Notes: generated by a model from the letters alone, not told the origin. A stretch of 64,000 bases of DNA from DAOUBP01 sp964474695 (GCA_964474695.1 CAYYTK010000007.1:62001-126000), one strand, 5' to 3'; numbered from the stretch's first letter, positions 26,450-35,958 are shown. Program-made: numbers and translations.

Positions 26450-27396
26450 GATTGGGGAAGGCATGGCGAATCGGCCTGCAGGCGCTGTTTGTGGGGGTTG
26501 TGTGCTTTTTCCTGGCGCGCACCGTGGTGAACCGTTGGGAGCAGATCGTTGCTTTTCCCTGGCACTTTCGGCCCGCACCGCTGTTCGGCTCGTTGGTCAT
26601 CGCGGCGATCGCCGGTGTGTTTTGGGCGACAGTCTGGCGACGCATGCTGATGCAAACCGGTTCATCGATCAGTTGGGCCGATGGTGTGCGCATCTATCTG
26701 GTGTCGAACCTGGCGAAGTATGTTCCCGGCTCCATCTGGGGGTATGTCAGCCGGGCCTACCTGGGGCGAGATGTTGGTGTGACCCTGACGCGGGTGGGGG
26801 TCAGCACGATCTGGGAGGTGGGCATCACGATCGTGGCGAGCCTTCTGCTGACGGCGATGTCGTTGCCGTTTGCTCCGGTCGAGTTGCCCACCCAGGTGTT
26901 GCTGCTGGTGGCGGCGGTTGCGGCGATTAGCCTGATTTTTCTGCTGCCGCCGATCTTCAATCGTTGGATCCGTTGGCTTGGCCGATGGCGGCCGATGGCG
27001 GCGGCATCGGCTTTTCGGTGGCGTGACTTTGGGTTGTACCTGGGCGCCGCGTTCTTGACACACGTCCTGGTGGGCAGCGCTTTCTTTCTGTTCGCTTCGG
27101 CGTTGGTAGATCTTGCGCCGAGCGCGTGGTGGGTGCTGGTGGGCGCCTGGTCGTTCTCGGCCACAGCCGGACTGGTTGTCTTGCTGGCCCCGTATGGGCT
27201 GGGCGTCAAGGAAGGTGTCCTCACGCTGTTTCTGTGCGCGTTCATGGCGGTGGGCGCAGCGACGCTGGTTGCACTGGCTTCCAGGCTGTGGACGATCATC
27301 ACCGAACTGATTCTGGCTGGTTTTGCGCTGATTGTGCTGCCCAGATGGCCGAAGTACTCCATACGGGTGATTGATTTTCCATCTAAAACCGGGTAA
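26437..27396 (+). CDS. Flippase-like integral membrane protein (LPG-synthase TM / UPF0104 family)
   Basis: This 319-aa polytopic protein has about eight hydrophobic segments. The loop YLVSNLAKYVPGSIWGYVSRAYL is the hallmark of the lysylphosphatidylglycerol-synthase membrane domain and AglD-like family, whose members are proposed lipid or glycolipid flippases or transferase partners. No soluble catalytic domain is attached. Within this locus it may move a lipid-linked glycan or assist its transfer; that is inference. It ends about 45 bases before the secreted-repeat gene. Confidence 0.8.
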   Translation: MSHLRLGKAWRIGLQALFVGVVCFFLARTVVNRWEQIVAFPWHFRPAPLFGSLVIAAIAGVFWATVWRRMLMQTGSSISWADGVRIYLVSNLAKYVPGSIWGYVSRAYLGRDVGVTLTRVGVSTIWEVGITIVASLLLTAMSLPFAPVELPTQVLLLVAAVAAISLIFLLPPIFNRWIRWLGRWRPMAAASAFRWRDFGLYLGAAFLTHVLVGSAFFLFASALVDLAPSAWWVLVGAWSFSATAGLVVLLAPYGLGVKEGVLTLFLCAFMAVGAATLVALASRLWTIITELILAGFALIVLPRWPKYSIRVIDFPSKTG

Positions 27397-27441
27397 CATG
27401 AGTCAGCTTACAAAGGCCGTATATCTATTTCCGGAGGACAT

Positions 27442-28836
27442 ATGCGTAAAGTCGTGCTTACCTTGATGGTTGCGATGTTGGTTACGGCGGCCCTGGTGAC
27501 CGCTGTAAGCGCTGGCGGCAATCCCCCGCCGGCACTGAGCTCTGGGTTCCAGTTGCAGAATCGTTCAACGACGAATACTGCGAGCGTGACGATCGATTTC
27601 TACGATCAGGCTGGGGTCAACGTCAAGACGATGTCGGACACCATCTCAGCCAGTGCTTCGAAGAGCTACTATGTCCCGAACATCACTGGTTTGCCTGATT
27701 CGGGGCGTTTCTCGGTCGTTGTTAGCTCGAACGAAGAGATGTTCGCGCTGGTCAACGAAGTCACGGCCACCGGTTCCAGCCCATACGTGGCAGCCACACA
27801 CAGCGGCTTGTCCAGCGCTGACGCCGGCTCGCCCATCTACCTGCCCTGGGTAGTTTGCGGCTACTATGATTACAACTCGATGTTCGCTGTGCAGAACGCC
27901 GGCGATAGTGATGCCAACATCACCGTCGAGTTCTACCAGAGCGGCCAGAGTGCGGTCAGGAAGAGCTATGCCTTCACTGTGAAGTCTGGTGCTTCAGCCT
28001 ATCTTGACATGACGGCTGATCCGTATAAGGCCGATTTGTGCCCCAGCGGCTCGAACTTCTTCGGCGCCGTGAAGATCTACAGCGCCGGCAACGCTGTTCC
28101 GTTGGTTGCTGCTCTGAATGACACCAATCCCTCTGGCAGCTTCCTGCGCAGCTACAATGCTGTGAAGGGCGGAGCGACCAAGCTGATTGCGCCGCAGGTG
28201 ACCTCCAACTACTACGGTTTCTCCAGTGGTATCACGCTGCAGAATCCTGATTCGGTCAATTCGGCCAGTGTAACAATCGCGTTCTACGCGGCTGGCTCCA
28301 CCACTGCGGTCACGACTTACAGCGGCACGATTCTGCCTGGTTCGGCTCTTCCGGTCTATCTGCCTAGCGTTGCAGGTATGCCAAGCAATTTCAATGGCAC
28401 CGCGGTTATCCAGTCTACCATTCCGGTCATGGGTGTCGCCAACCACGATCATTCTCCGGCCGGTCCAGCAGCGTCGTACAACCTGATTCCTGAGAGCGAC
28501 GCGGCGACCGCGATTTACATGCCGCAGATCGTGCGCGCGTATTATGGGTTTGAAGCTGGCTACCAGCTCTTCAACGTCGGGCCAGAAGCCGTTACGGTTC
28601 AGGTCAAGTTCAACAAGGCGGATGGCACTGAGGTAGCGACGATCACGCATACCATTGCTGCGAACGCGGCCTTGTCGTACTACCTTGGCGACAGCCGGGG
28701 TGATGCGTTGGGCAGCAACTTCAATGGTGGCGCGAAAGTGACTGTCACTTCCGGTAATGGCAAGTTGGTGGGCATTGCGAACTTCGTGGCTCCCAACTCC
28801 GGCGACTATCAGCAAGTCTATAACGTATTCCACTAA
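27442..28836 (+). CDS. Secreted protein with four tandem beta-rich repeats
   Basis: This 464-aa protein has a clear Sec signal peptide, with cleavage likely after AVSA near residue 26. Four repeats of roughly 100 residues follow (about 35-130, 137-240, 250-350, 360-464). Each runs YYgfxSgxxLQNxxxxxAsVtIxFYxxxG, then an xxYYLPxxxGLPxxFxG block, then a strand ending in VPxxGxxN. The alternating hydrophobic pattern, Ser/Thr/Asn richness and lack of cysteine pairs suggest stacked beta-sandwich domains. It could be a surface or S-layer-like glycoprotein and an acceptor for the glycan made here. GGAGG lies 6 bases before the ATG and a hairpin terminator follows. No known family recognised. Confidence 0.8.
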   Translation: MRKVVLTLMVAMLVTAALVTAVSAGGNPPPALSSGFQLQNRSTTNTASVTIDFYDQAGVNVKTMSDTISASASKSYYVPNITGLPDSGRFSVVVSSNEEMFALVNEVTATGSSPYVAATHSGLSSADAGSPIYLPWVVCGYYDYNSMFAVQNAGDSDANITVEFYQSGQSAVRKSYAFTVKSGASAYLDMTADPYKADLCPSGSNFFGAVKIYSAGNAVPLVAALNDTNPSGSFLRSYNAVKGGATKLIAPQVTSNYYGFSSGITLQNPDSVNSASVTIAFYAAGSTTAVTTYSGTILPGSALPVYLPSVAGMPSNFNGTAVIQSTIPVMGVANHDHSPAGPAASYNLIPESDAATAIYMPQIVRAYYGFEAGYQLFNVGPEAVTVQVKFNKADGTEVATITHTIAANAALSYYLGDSRGDALGSNFNGGAKVTVTSGNGKLVGIANFVAPNSGDYQQVYNVFH

Positions 28837-28860
28837 ACCTATCTTGTAGTGAAGAACGCT

Positions 28861-28895
28861 GCCAGGCCTCCTTCCGGGCTGGAAGGAGGCTTGGC
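28861..28895 (+). terminator. Hairpin terminator after the repeat protein gene
   Basis: A 15-bp stem with one G-T pair (28861-28875 with 28881-28895) and a 5-nt loop sits 24 bases after the stop. The following tract is only moderately T-rich, so it may attenuate rather than fully terminate. Confidence 0.65.
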
Positions 28896-28958
28896 TGTGT
28901 CTTGGGAAGTTGTTAAGACAGAAGTCGTCCCAACGCGGAAAACCTGGCAGCAGCGGAG

Positions 28959-29960
28959 ATGGTTCCATTGGCGAAGACAATCCTTATCCTGAACTTATTT
29001 CTTATCAGCCTGGCTGTATTACTCGCGGGGTGTGTGCCCATAGCCCTTCCCGCTGCGTCTACCGATCAATCACCCTTGTCTAGTCCCGCACCGCAGGCGA
29101 TGAGTTCACCGCTGCCTGAGGCTTCAGCCACACCTGACCCCGCGGCGGTGGAGCGCATTCTCTATTACTCGAATGCCGGCGATGGGTCTTCCCACCTTTT
29201 TGTCATGGATTCCAGTGGCGCGGACGCGACAAAACTGACTGATTCCACTGGCGATGATATCGAGGGGGCTTGGTCGCCGGATGGCAGCAAGATCGCCTTT
29301 AGTTCTGACCGTGAGGGCCAATTCGATGTTTTTGTGATGAGCAGCGATGGTCAGAACGTGCAACGTTTGACGGATGACCCGGGCATGGACTGGGGCGCGG
29401 CTTGGTCCTCTGATGGCGAGCAGATCGCCTTCACCTCGAATCGTGACGGCGAGATGCGGCTGTTTGTGATGAATGCTGACGGCTCGGACCAGCGGCCGCT
29501 GCTGCCAGGATCGGAAGGGGCCGGCTGGGCGCCGGCTTGGTCGCCCACTCGCCAGGAGATGGTCTTTGTTTCAGAGCGTGATGGCCGGAGCGAGATTTAT
29601 CTGTTGGATCTTTCCTCCAACAGGATTACCCGTTTGACCAACAATGACCGCGCCGACGATCGGCCCATGTGGTCACCTGACGGCGAGCAGATCGTCTACA
29701 TGGGCGCCAAAGAAAACACCGTCTTATTCGATCCGGATGAGTTGTATATCATCTCCCGCCGCGGTGGCGAGCCGCGACAGTTGACTGATAACCTGGACGG
29801 CGACATCACTCCAAGCTGGTCCCCCGATGGCGCTTGGATCGCCTTCTCGAGCAATCGAAACGGCGGATGGGATATATATGTCATGTCTGTTACAGGCGGA
29901 GAGGCAAAGCGGCTGACCCAAGATGGGGCGCGCAATCGTAGCCCGCGTTGGGAACCTTGA
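28959..29960 (+). CDS. TolB-like beta-propeller lipoprotein (PD40 repeats)
   Basis: This 333-aa protein has a lipoprotein signal (LISLAVLLAGC), a Ser/Pro/Ala linker, then six WD40-like PD40 repeats of the form WSPDGxxIAFxSxRDGxxxIyVMxxDG covering residues 60-333. Such propellers bind proteins or glycans outside the membrane. The listed ATG abuts its GGAG. A TTG at 28968, nine bases beyond the same GGAG, gives MAKTILILNLF and may be the true start. It lies inside the glycan locus between the secreted repeat protein and a methyltransferase. Confidence 0.84.
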   Translation: MVPLAKTILILNLFLISLAVLLAGCVPIALPAASTDQSPLSSPAPQAMSSPLPEASATPDPAAVERILYYSNAGDGSSHLFVMDSSGADATKLTDSTGDDIEGAWSPDGSKIAFSSDREGQFDVFVMSSDGQNVQRLTDDPGMDWGAAWSSDGEQIAFTSNRDGEMRLFVMNADGSDQRPLLPGSEGAGWAPAWSPTRQEMVFVSERDGRSEIYLLDLSSNRITRLTNNDRADDRPMWSPDGEQIVYMGAKENTVLFDPDELYIISRRGGEPRQLTDNLDGDITPSWSPDGAWIAFSSNRNGGWDIYVMSVTGGEAKRLTQDGARNRSPRWEP

Positions 29961-29964
29961 CGCC

Positions 29965-30699
29965 ATGGCTTCAGAGGATTTTCCGGATCTCTCCGAGGTC
30001 GCTGTTGCCTATGACAGGCGTTTCGCCGAAGGAAACTTCCGAGAGACAGACAGCTTCTATCGCTGGGTGCTCAAGGCACTTAATCCATCAGCAGGTGCGA
30101 ACCTGTTGGATGTGTCGTGCGGTGAAGGACACTTGCTCAAGTGGGGCGCCCAGCTACGTCAACTGATGGGTTGCGGTATTGATATCTCCCGAACTGCCCT
30201 CGCTATCGCCCGTCAGAATGCCCCGAATGCGCAGCTTGCTCGCTCCGACGCCATGGCCTTGCCTTTTCCAGACGCGACCTTTCGATACGTCACTAACCTG
30301 GGCAGTCTGGAGCACTATTCCGATATCTCCCAGGGCATCCGAGAGATGGTGCGCGTCCTAAAGCCTGATGGAAAGCTGGCGATCCTATTACCCAATAGCT
30401 ATTATCTCGCAGATATTCTCTGGTGGGTGTTGCGGACCGGTTATGGCCCTTCGCATCAGCAGGTACTGGAAAAGTTCGCCACTGTTGGAGAATGGAAGGA
30501 CTTATTGAGGGCGGGAGGCATCGTCATTGAACGCACTTACCCCTACAATTTCAGTTTTCCGATGAGTATGGCTGACTGGCGTTGGTACCGGGGACGGCCA
30601 CGGCGGCTCTTGAATGTGCTGATCGCTGGCCTTGTTCCTGCTAACCTGGCATATTGCTTTCTGTTCATTGGACGGAAGAATCCCGAGCTGGCCAAGTAG
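29965..30699 (+). CDS. SAM-dependent methyltransferase
   Basis: This 244-aa class I methyltransferase has motif I NLLDVSCGEGHLLKWGAQL, GIDISRTALAIAR and LGSLEHYSDISQGIREMVRVLKPDG, and ends with a hydrophobic C-terminal stretch (LIAGLVPANLAYCFLFIG) that may associate with the membrane. The start is ATG 29965; an earlier in-frame ATG (29923) only re-reads the propeller gene. The substrate is unknown. Confidence 0.82.
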   Translation: MASEDFPDLSEVAVAYDRRFAEGNFRETDSFYRWVLKALNPSAGANLLDVSCGEGHLLKWGAQLRQLMGCGIDISRTALAIARQNAPNAQLARSDAMALPFPDATFRYVTNLGSLEHYSDISQGIREMVRVLKPDGKLAILLPNSYYLADILWWVLRTGYGPSHQQVLEKFATVGEWKDLLRAGGIVIERTYPYNFSFPMSMADWRWYRGRPRRLLNVLIAGLVPANLAYCFLFIGRKNPELAK

Positions 30700-30773
30700 T
30701 AGCGGATTGCGTTTGGCAGCGTTACTCTGGCATCCTGGGAAAACGACGTTTGGTTGGGCGGTTGGCGCGGGTT

Positions 30774-30802
30774 TTGAGAAACCGGCGGGTTTCATGTAGG
30801 AT
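30774..30802 (+). promoter_or_regulatory. Internal promoter with palindromic spacer before a GT4 gene
   Basis: TTGAGA (30774-30779), 17-bp spacer, TAGGAT (30797-30802). The palindrome GAAACC-ggcg-GGTTTC (30778-30793) overlaps the end of the -35 box and fills most of the spacer. It could be an operator or the remains of a terminator for the upstream methyltransferase. Confidence 0.5.
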
Positions 30803-30837
30803 CGCAGCGTTGTGTTTGACCTTTTGAGATGGCGTGA

Positions 30838-32148
30838 ATGACTGAGAGTGGCAATCCAGCGGCGACTGAGCAGAGAACCGAAGCGATAACTGAAATGGGC
30901 GCTGTTCCTGGGCGGCTGAATCACCTCTCAACGCCTTTGCAGCATTACCGTGTGCTGATGATTGCCCCGACAAGTTTCTTCGCTGACTACGGCTGCCACG
31001 TGCGCATCCTGGAAGAGGCGGAGGTGCTGCAGAAGCTGGGCCATCAGGTCACGATTGCGACGTATCACAACGGCAATCCGGTGCCCGGCCTGGATGTCCG
31101 GCGCACTTTGCCGATCCCCTGGCGGCGCAATTACCTTGTCGGCTCCAGCCGGCATAAATTACTTTTCGACGTGCTGCTGGGCGTGAGGGTATTTGAGTTA
31201 TTGGCCCACAGACGCTACGACATCATCCATGCGCATCTGCACGAGGGCGCCTTGATCGGATTGATGTTGGGGCGTCTCTTCGGTGTGCCGGTTGTTTTTG
31301 ATTTTCAGGGCAGCTTGACCGGTGAGATGCTGGACCATCACTTCCTGAAGGATCAAAGCCAGGCCTATCGACTTTTTCGATGGTTGGAAGCGTGGATCAT
31401 CCGGCACACGCCGGTCATTTTCACCAGCTCGGCGAACGCCGAGCTGTTCTTGCGAGACGAGTTTGGCTGCACTGTAGAACAGGTGCACGTCATGCCTGAC
31501 TGCGTTAACGCTGACACATTCCGGCCGGCTCAGAGCTATGAGCCGGAGGATTTGGCCGCGTTGCGCGCCGAGTTGGGCATCCCGACTGGTCGCAAGCTGG
31601 TTGTGTATTTGGGGCTGTTGGCCGAGTACCAGGGGACCGGTCTCCTTTTGGAGGCTTTGCGGCGCATCCTCGATGTGCGGCAGGATGTTCATCTGTTGCT
31701 GATGGGCTTTCCCAATGAAGCACAATACCAGCAGCAAGCGCGTGACCTGAGCATTGCAGCCCATGTGACATTCACCGGGCGCGTGTCCTATTTTCGGGCC
31801 CCTCGCTACCTGGCCCTGGGAGATGTGGCCGTTGCACCGAAGCTCAGCTTGACCGAAGGGGCCGGTAAATTGCTCAACTATATGGCGGTCGGGCTTCCGG
31901 TGGTGGCGTTTGATACACCGGTGGCGCGTGAGTATCTGGGATGCGAGGGCTTATTGGCCGCGCGCGGCGATGTGGCCAGCCTGACGAACAACTTGCTCCA
32001 GTGTTTGTATCTGATGGACACAGACCCGGAGCCGTTACGCGTGATGGGGCAGCATCTGCGGCAGCGAGCAGTTCAGGGTTTTTCTTGGGATAGAGTTGGG
32101 CATCAGATGGTGCGCATTTATCAAGGCTTAAATGCAAAAAACGCCTGA
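30838..32148 (+). CDS. GT4-family glycosyltransferase
   Basis: This 436-aa GT-B enzyme has a disordered N-terminus of about 35 residues, then VLMIAPTSFFADYGCHVRILEEAEVL. DFQGSLTGEML and MPDCVNADTF follow, with the donor site in VAPKLSLTEGAGKLLNYMAVGLPVVAFD. The acidic E-x7 region is weaker (EGAGKLLNYM) but typical of this subgroup. It overlaps the following DUF2723 gene by 17 bases. It probably adds one sugar of the repeat unit. Confidence 0.84.
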   Translation: MTESGNPAATEQRTEAITEMGAVPGRLNHLSTPLQHYRVLMIAPTSFFADYGCHVRILEEAEVLQKLGHQVTIATYHNGNPVPGLDVRRTLPIPWRRNYLVGSSRHKLLFDVLLGVRVFELLAHRRYDIIHAHLHEGALIGLMLGRLFGVPVVFDFQGSLTGEMLDHHFLKDQSQAYRLFRWLEAWIIRHTPVIFTSSANAELFLRDEFGCTVEQVHVMPDCVNADTFRPAQSYEPEDLAALRAELGIPTGRKLVVYLGLLAEYQGTGLLLEALRRILDVRQDVHLLLMGFPNEAQYQQQARDLSIAAHVTFTGRVSYFRAPRYLALGDVAVAPKLSLTEGAGKLLNYMAVGLPVVAFDTPVAREYLGCEGLLAARGDVASLTNNLLQCLYLMDTDPEPLRVMGQHLRQRAVQGFSWDRVGHQMVRIYQGLNAKNA

Positions 32149-33661
32149 ATTTCTTTCGCGCCGCAAGGATCTCTTGGCGCTTGCAGGACTGGTCGCGGGT
32201 GGCCTTTTCCTCTATGTCGCCACGGTGGCGCCGACAGTCACCTGGGGTGATGATGCCACTTTGCAGCTTGCGGCTGTCGAAGGGGTGCTACAAGCCAGCG
32301 CCGGCAGTCATCCGGCCTGGGTCGTATTGGCGCATCTGCTGACGAAGCTGTCGTTGGGGGAGCTGGCCTATCGCGTCAATCTGGCCTCTGCGCTGGCCGG
32401 TGCAGTCACCCTGGGGCTCCTGTATCTCAGCTTGCGCGCGCTCCCTGTCTCGCGGCCGGCCGGCATCCTCGCCACCGTCGCATTTGCCGTCTCCCACACT
32501 TTTTGGGCCCACGCCGTACGCGCTGAAGTCTATACCTTGACCCTGGCCACCATGGCGCTGATGGTAGTGGTGGGCTTTGCCTGGCATCGTACGGGCCAGG
32601 ATCGTTATTTGATTCTGCTTGGTCTGACGATCGGGTTAGCCTTCGCGACGCATCTCCTGGCAGTTTTGTATCTGCCGGCGCTGGCCTGGTTATTGATCGC
32701 GCGCCGCCGGCAGCTCACGCGGCGCAGTCTGATCTGTCTGGGGATAAGCACTTTCTTGGCGCTCCTGCCATTGGTCTATTTGCTGTGGCGCGATGCCCAG
32801 CGCATGCAGAGCGATCTACAGACTACGCTGCGGTGGGCGCTTTTCACGTTCGACAATTATGACTTCGGCGGCCGGATGCTGGCTTTTTCGGCTGACACGT
32901 TTGCCGGTGACGCGGCGCAGTGGATCTTGTTTCTGGGCTATCAGTTCTTCGGCCTGGCATTGCCCCTGGGCGCGGCAGGCGCGGTGCTGAGTTGGCGACG
33001 TTTGAGTCGGGATGCTGCGGTCTTTGTGGCGTTTCAGTATCTGGCGCCGGCGGTCTTTGCCTTCTCTTATGCGGTCGGCGACCGTTACGTGTTTTTTCTT
33101 CCGAGCTACCTGGCCTTCACTGCCTGGCTGGCCGTGGGGATCGACGCGGTGTTGCGGACCTGGCGTGATCGGCGAGCTGGCGCTGCCTTCCCCGGTCCGC
33201 TGGTGATCAGCCTGGGATTGTTGCTCGTTGTCATCCCGGTGCTCACGTATCGTTTGACGCCTGACATCATGCAGCACTACGGGTGGCACGTGCGCGAGGG
33301 TCGCCAGGTGCCCGGTCCCAACGGCCGCTATTTCCTTTTATGGCCGCCCAAGGCCGGCTATTTCGACGCTCGAGATTACGCTGAGGTTGCACTAGCGGCC
33401 GCGCCGCAGCACGCCCTCCTTCTGGCAGACCCGAGCCTGGCGGCGCCCATGCAGTTCCTGCAGCGCACCGAGAACATCCGGCCTGATGTCATGGTGCACT
33501 TTTGTTGTTGGGATATCGATGCTGTGCTGGCGGCGAACAGCCAGCGGCCGGCGGCTTTGGCGGATGATGCTTCCGAGATTTATCCCATCGACCGCCTGCA
33601 AATGGAGTATCAGATTATCGCGCGTGCCCCAATCTATTTGCTTAAACCATTTGACAAATAG
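32132..33661 (+). CDS. DUF2723-family polytopic glycosyltransferase-like protein
   Basis: This 509-aa membrane protein has about ten helices. The N-terminal signature VAPTVTWGDDATLQLAA is followed by GSHPAWVVLAHLLTKLSLGELAYRVNLASAL, matching DUF2723 (TMEM260-like, GT-C fold), where the acidic pair after the first helix is the presumed catalytic site. The C-terminal 120 residues form an extracellular domain. Such enzymes move sugars from polyprenyl phosphates to proteins or lipids outside the membrane, which fits the GT2 lipid-sugar synthase at the start of the locus. Confidence 0.82.
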   Translation: MQKTPEFLSRRKDLLALAGLVAGGLFLYVATVAPTVTWGDDATLQLAAVEGVLQASAGSHPAWVVLAHLLTKLSLGELAYRVNLASALAGAVTLGLLYLSLRALPVSRPAGILATVAFAVSHTFWAHAVRAEVYTLTLATMALMVVVGFAWHRTGQDRYLILLGLTIGLAFATHLLAVLYLPALAWLLIARRRQLTRRSLICLGISTFLALLPLVYLLWRDAQRMQSDLQTTLRWALFTFDNYDFGGRMLAFSADTFAGDAAQWILFLGYQFFGLALPLGAAGAVLSWRRLSRDAAVFVAFQYLAPAVFAFSYAVGDRYVFFLPSYLAFTAWLAVGIDAVLRTWRDRRAGAAFPGPLVISLGLLLVVIPVLTYRLTPDIMQHYGWHVREGRQVPGPNGRYFLLWPPKAGYFDARDYAEVALAAAPQHALLLADPSLAAPMQFLQRTENIRPDVMVHFCCWDIDAVLAANSQRPAALADDASEIYPIDRLQMEYQIIARAPIYLLKPFDK

Positions 33662-33708
33662 CGCCTTGTGGTGAGAATACGCAGTTAGGGGGTGCAGGAG
33701 ACAACCGC

Positions 33709-34980
33709 ATGTCCATCAGTAGGAAATCTCACAGCGCTTGGCTGTGGTTTACCGTGGTGAATATCTTGCTGGGCCTGCTGTTGTTTCCGGCAACGGCAGG
33801 GAGCAGCCCGCTGAGATCAGTTCAAGCAGACAGATACGCTGATTTGCGCGCAGACGTCGCGGCTCCGGCCGGGGACGAGGCTTCTTCCGAAGCTCCTGCG
33901 GCAGCATCGCCGACGCATACCATCTGGCTGCCGCTGATTATGCGAGAGCCGTTAAGCTACCGTTTGGGCTTTGGTGTGGTTTCGGGGTTGATCTCCGATT
34001 ATCCGGAAATCAGCTCGTTGAAGGCGGGATGGTATCTGGATTGGAATGTGAGATCAAGGCCGGCCCGACCGAACGCGATGGAGTATGTGCAGGTCATACG
34101 GGTGCATCAGAAGCTTACGTGCCCGCTCTATTCCGCGAATGCGCATGATCGTTCCCTCTGTCCGTATGTGACTCCGTACGATTACGTCATCGCGCCGGGC
34201 TATGAGGAGATCAGAACGGCGCTGCTCGCCAACCCAGGGACGCTTTGGCTGATCGGCAACGAGATGGATCGTCGGGATTGGCCGAATGGCGGCCAGGATG
34301 AAATGCTGCCGCAGACGTACGCCGTCGCATATCACGACCTGTATGATTTTATCAAGAGCGTTGATCCGACGGCAAAGGTAGCCATCGGTGGCGTGATCCA
34401 GGCGACGCCGTTACGTCTGGAGTACCTGACCAAGGTATGGGATACTTACCAACAGAGATACGGCGCCACGATGCCGGTGGATGTGTGGAACGTGCATAAC
34501 TTCATCCTGCAAGAGCGCCTCTACTATCATGGCGCCAGCATTCCGCCCGGCAGTTCGGTAGTCGATGGCACGGTCTATCCCGATAGCCAGCATGTGGACA
34601 TGTCTATCTTTGATGGGCAAATCCGGGCTTTTCGGGAATGGATGAAGGCTCGCGGCCAACAAGAGAAGCCTTTGATCGTTTCCGAGTACGGTGTGCTCTA
34701 TCATCACATTGAGCAAACTGATACGCCGGAGGAAGTCCAGGCTTTTATGGTGCAGACCTTCGACTATTTCCTGTACACGCGCAACTGTAACCTGGGCTAT
34801 CATGCGGATGATTGCCGTATGGTGCAGCGGTGGGCATGGTTCAGCCTGGATGATATCGGAATCAGCAGCGGCTTCAATGAGTATGGAGCTCTCTTTAATC
34901 CTTCGACGAAGCAAATCACCGGCACGGGTGCGCGGTTCCGCACCTATTCGTTGACCAATCTACCACTGCTGGCCCGATGA
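33709..34980 (+). CDS. Secreted glycoside-hydrolase-like protein (clan GH-A fold)
   Basis: This 423-aa exported protein has an N-terminal signal or anchor helix (WFTVVNILLGLLLFP), then an Ala/Ser/Glu-rich linker ending HTIWLPLIMREP, a linker type common in Chloroflexota secreted proteins. A (beta/alpha)8-type domain follows. The candidate acid/base Glu is in WLIGNEMDRRD (near 185), VDVWNVHNFIL corresponds to strand 6, and the candidate nucleophile Glu is in IVSEYGVLY (near 325). It may trim or remodel the exported glycan. The exact GH family is not assignable by eye. AGGAG precedes the ATG. Confidence 0.75.
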   Translation: MSISRKSHSAWLWFTVVNILLGLLLFPATAGSSPLRSVQADRYADLRADVAAPAGDEASSEAPAAASPTHTIWLPLIMREPLSYRLGFGVVSGLISDYPEISSLKAGWYLDWNVRSRPARPNAMEYVQVIRVHQKLTCPLYSANAHDRSLCPYVTPYDYVIAPGYEEIRTALLANPGTLWLIGNEMDRRDWPNGGQDEMLPQTYAVAYHDLYDFIKSVDPTAKVAIGGVIQATPLRLEYLTKVWDTYQQRYGATMPVDVWNVHNFILQERLYYHGASIPPGSSVVDGTVYPDSQHVDMSIFDGQIRAFREWMKARGQQEKPLIVSEYGVLYHHIEQTDTPEEVQAFMVQTFDYFLYTRNCNLGYHADDCRMVQRWAWFSLDDIGISSGFNEYGALFNPSTKQITGTGARFRTYSLTNLPLLAR

Positions 34981-35073
34981 ACGGCGTGTGGGGCTGGCCG
35001 CCTGTTGAGGCGCCCTGGGGCGCCGGTACATCCCGTACGAGTGTGTGATGTGAGTGAGCGTGGAAAGACGGAT

Positions 35074-35958
35074 ATGACAAAAGCTGTGACGACCGGCGCT
35101 GCTGCAGGCCCTGAAAAAACCTCTCGAGCCTCCGTCCGGCGCTATTCGGTGCTGGCGCAATTGGCCGAGTTAGTCCGTTACCGTGAGCTGATCGCTAATC
35201 TGACGGCCAGGGAGTTGAAGGCGCGCTACAAGGGCAGCGTATTGGGATTTGTTTGGAGTTTGCTGAGCCCGCTGGGCATGATGCTGGTTTTTACTTTTGT
35301 TTTCACCGTCATGAACCCCAACAACCAGATTCGTCATTTTCCGGTCTTCGTGCTGTGCGGTTTGTTGCCGTGGCAGTTCTTTAACGGCAGTATGTTGAGC
35401 GGAACAAGCAGTGTCGTGGCAAACGGCGATCTGATTAAGAAGGTGTACTTTCCCCGGGCGGCGTTACCCGTTGCGAGTGTGCTCGCCAATCTTGTCAACT
35501 TCCTGCTGGCCCTGGTGGTATTGTTTGTTGCGTTGTTCCTCTCGCGCCTGCATCTGAGCCCTTATATTCTGCTCTTGCCGATTGTCATCATTATCGAGAC
35601 CTGCTTTGTTACCGGCATGGTGCTGACACTCAGCACCCTGCACGTTTTCTATCGGGACACGCTCATGATCCTTGAAGTGCTTTTGCTGGCCTGGTTTTTT
35701 CTCACGCCGGTGTTCTATCCGATCGAGTTATTGCCCCAAAGCTCCGTGATCCTGGGTTTGACTGTGGACGTTCGCCGCTGGATGTATATTCTGAATCCTG
35801 TGGCATCGTTGATCAGCGCGTATCGGGATCTTCTCTATTGGGGGTATCGAACCAATCTGGATTTCTTCCTGCGCACGGCAGTTACTTCCCTGGGAGTTTT
35901 GGGCTTCGGGCTCTGGTTCTTCAATCGTTTCAGCCATCGTTTCGGTGAGGAAGTGTAA
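35074..35958 (+). CDS. wzm: ABC-2 type polysaccharide exporter permease (Wzm-like)
   Basis: This 294-aa permease has six predicted helices. The N-terminal LTARELKARYKGSVLGFVWSLLSPLGMM is typical of O-antigen and teichoic-acid ABC exporters, and the ending LYWGYRTNLDFF...FNRFSHRFGEEV also fits. I used ATG 35074 because a GGAAAGACGG ribosome-binding region precedes it; the frame extends to 35005 without support. The stop overlaps the start of the ATPase gene (TAATG), as expected for a Wzm-Wzt pair. It exports a completed, lipid-linked glycan. Confidence 0.9.
   Translation: MTKAVTTGAAAGPEKTSRASVRRYSVLAQLAELVRYRELIANLTARELKARYKGSVLGFVWSLLSPLGMMLVFTFVFTVMNPNNQIRHFPVFVLCGLLPWQFFNGSMLSGTSSVVANGDLIKKVYFPRAALPVASVLANLVNFLLALVVLFVALFLSRLHLSPYILLLPIVIIIETCFVTGMVLTLSTLHVFYRDTLMILEVLLLAWFFLTPVFYPIELLPQSSVILGLTVDVRRWMYILNPVASLISAYRDLLYWGYRTNLDFFLRTAVTSLGVLGFGLWFFNRFSHRFGEEV

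Noticed and set aside
33650..33680. Promoter before the glycoside-hydrolase-like gene
   Set aside because: A perfect TTGACA lies at the end of the DUF2723 gene but no acceptable -10 follows at 16-18 bp.
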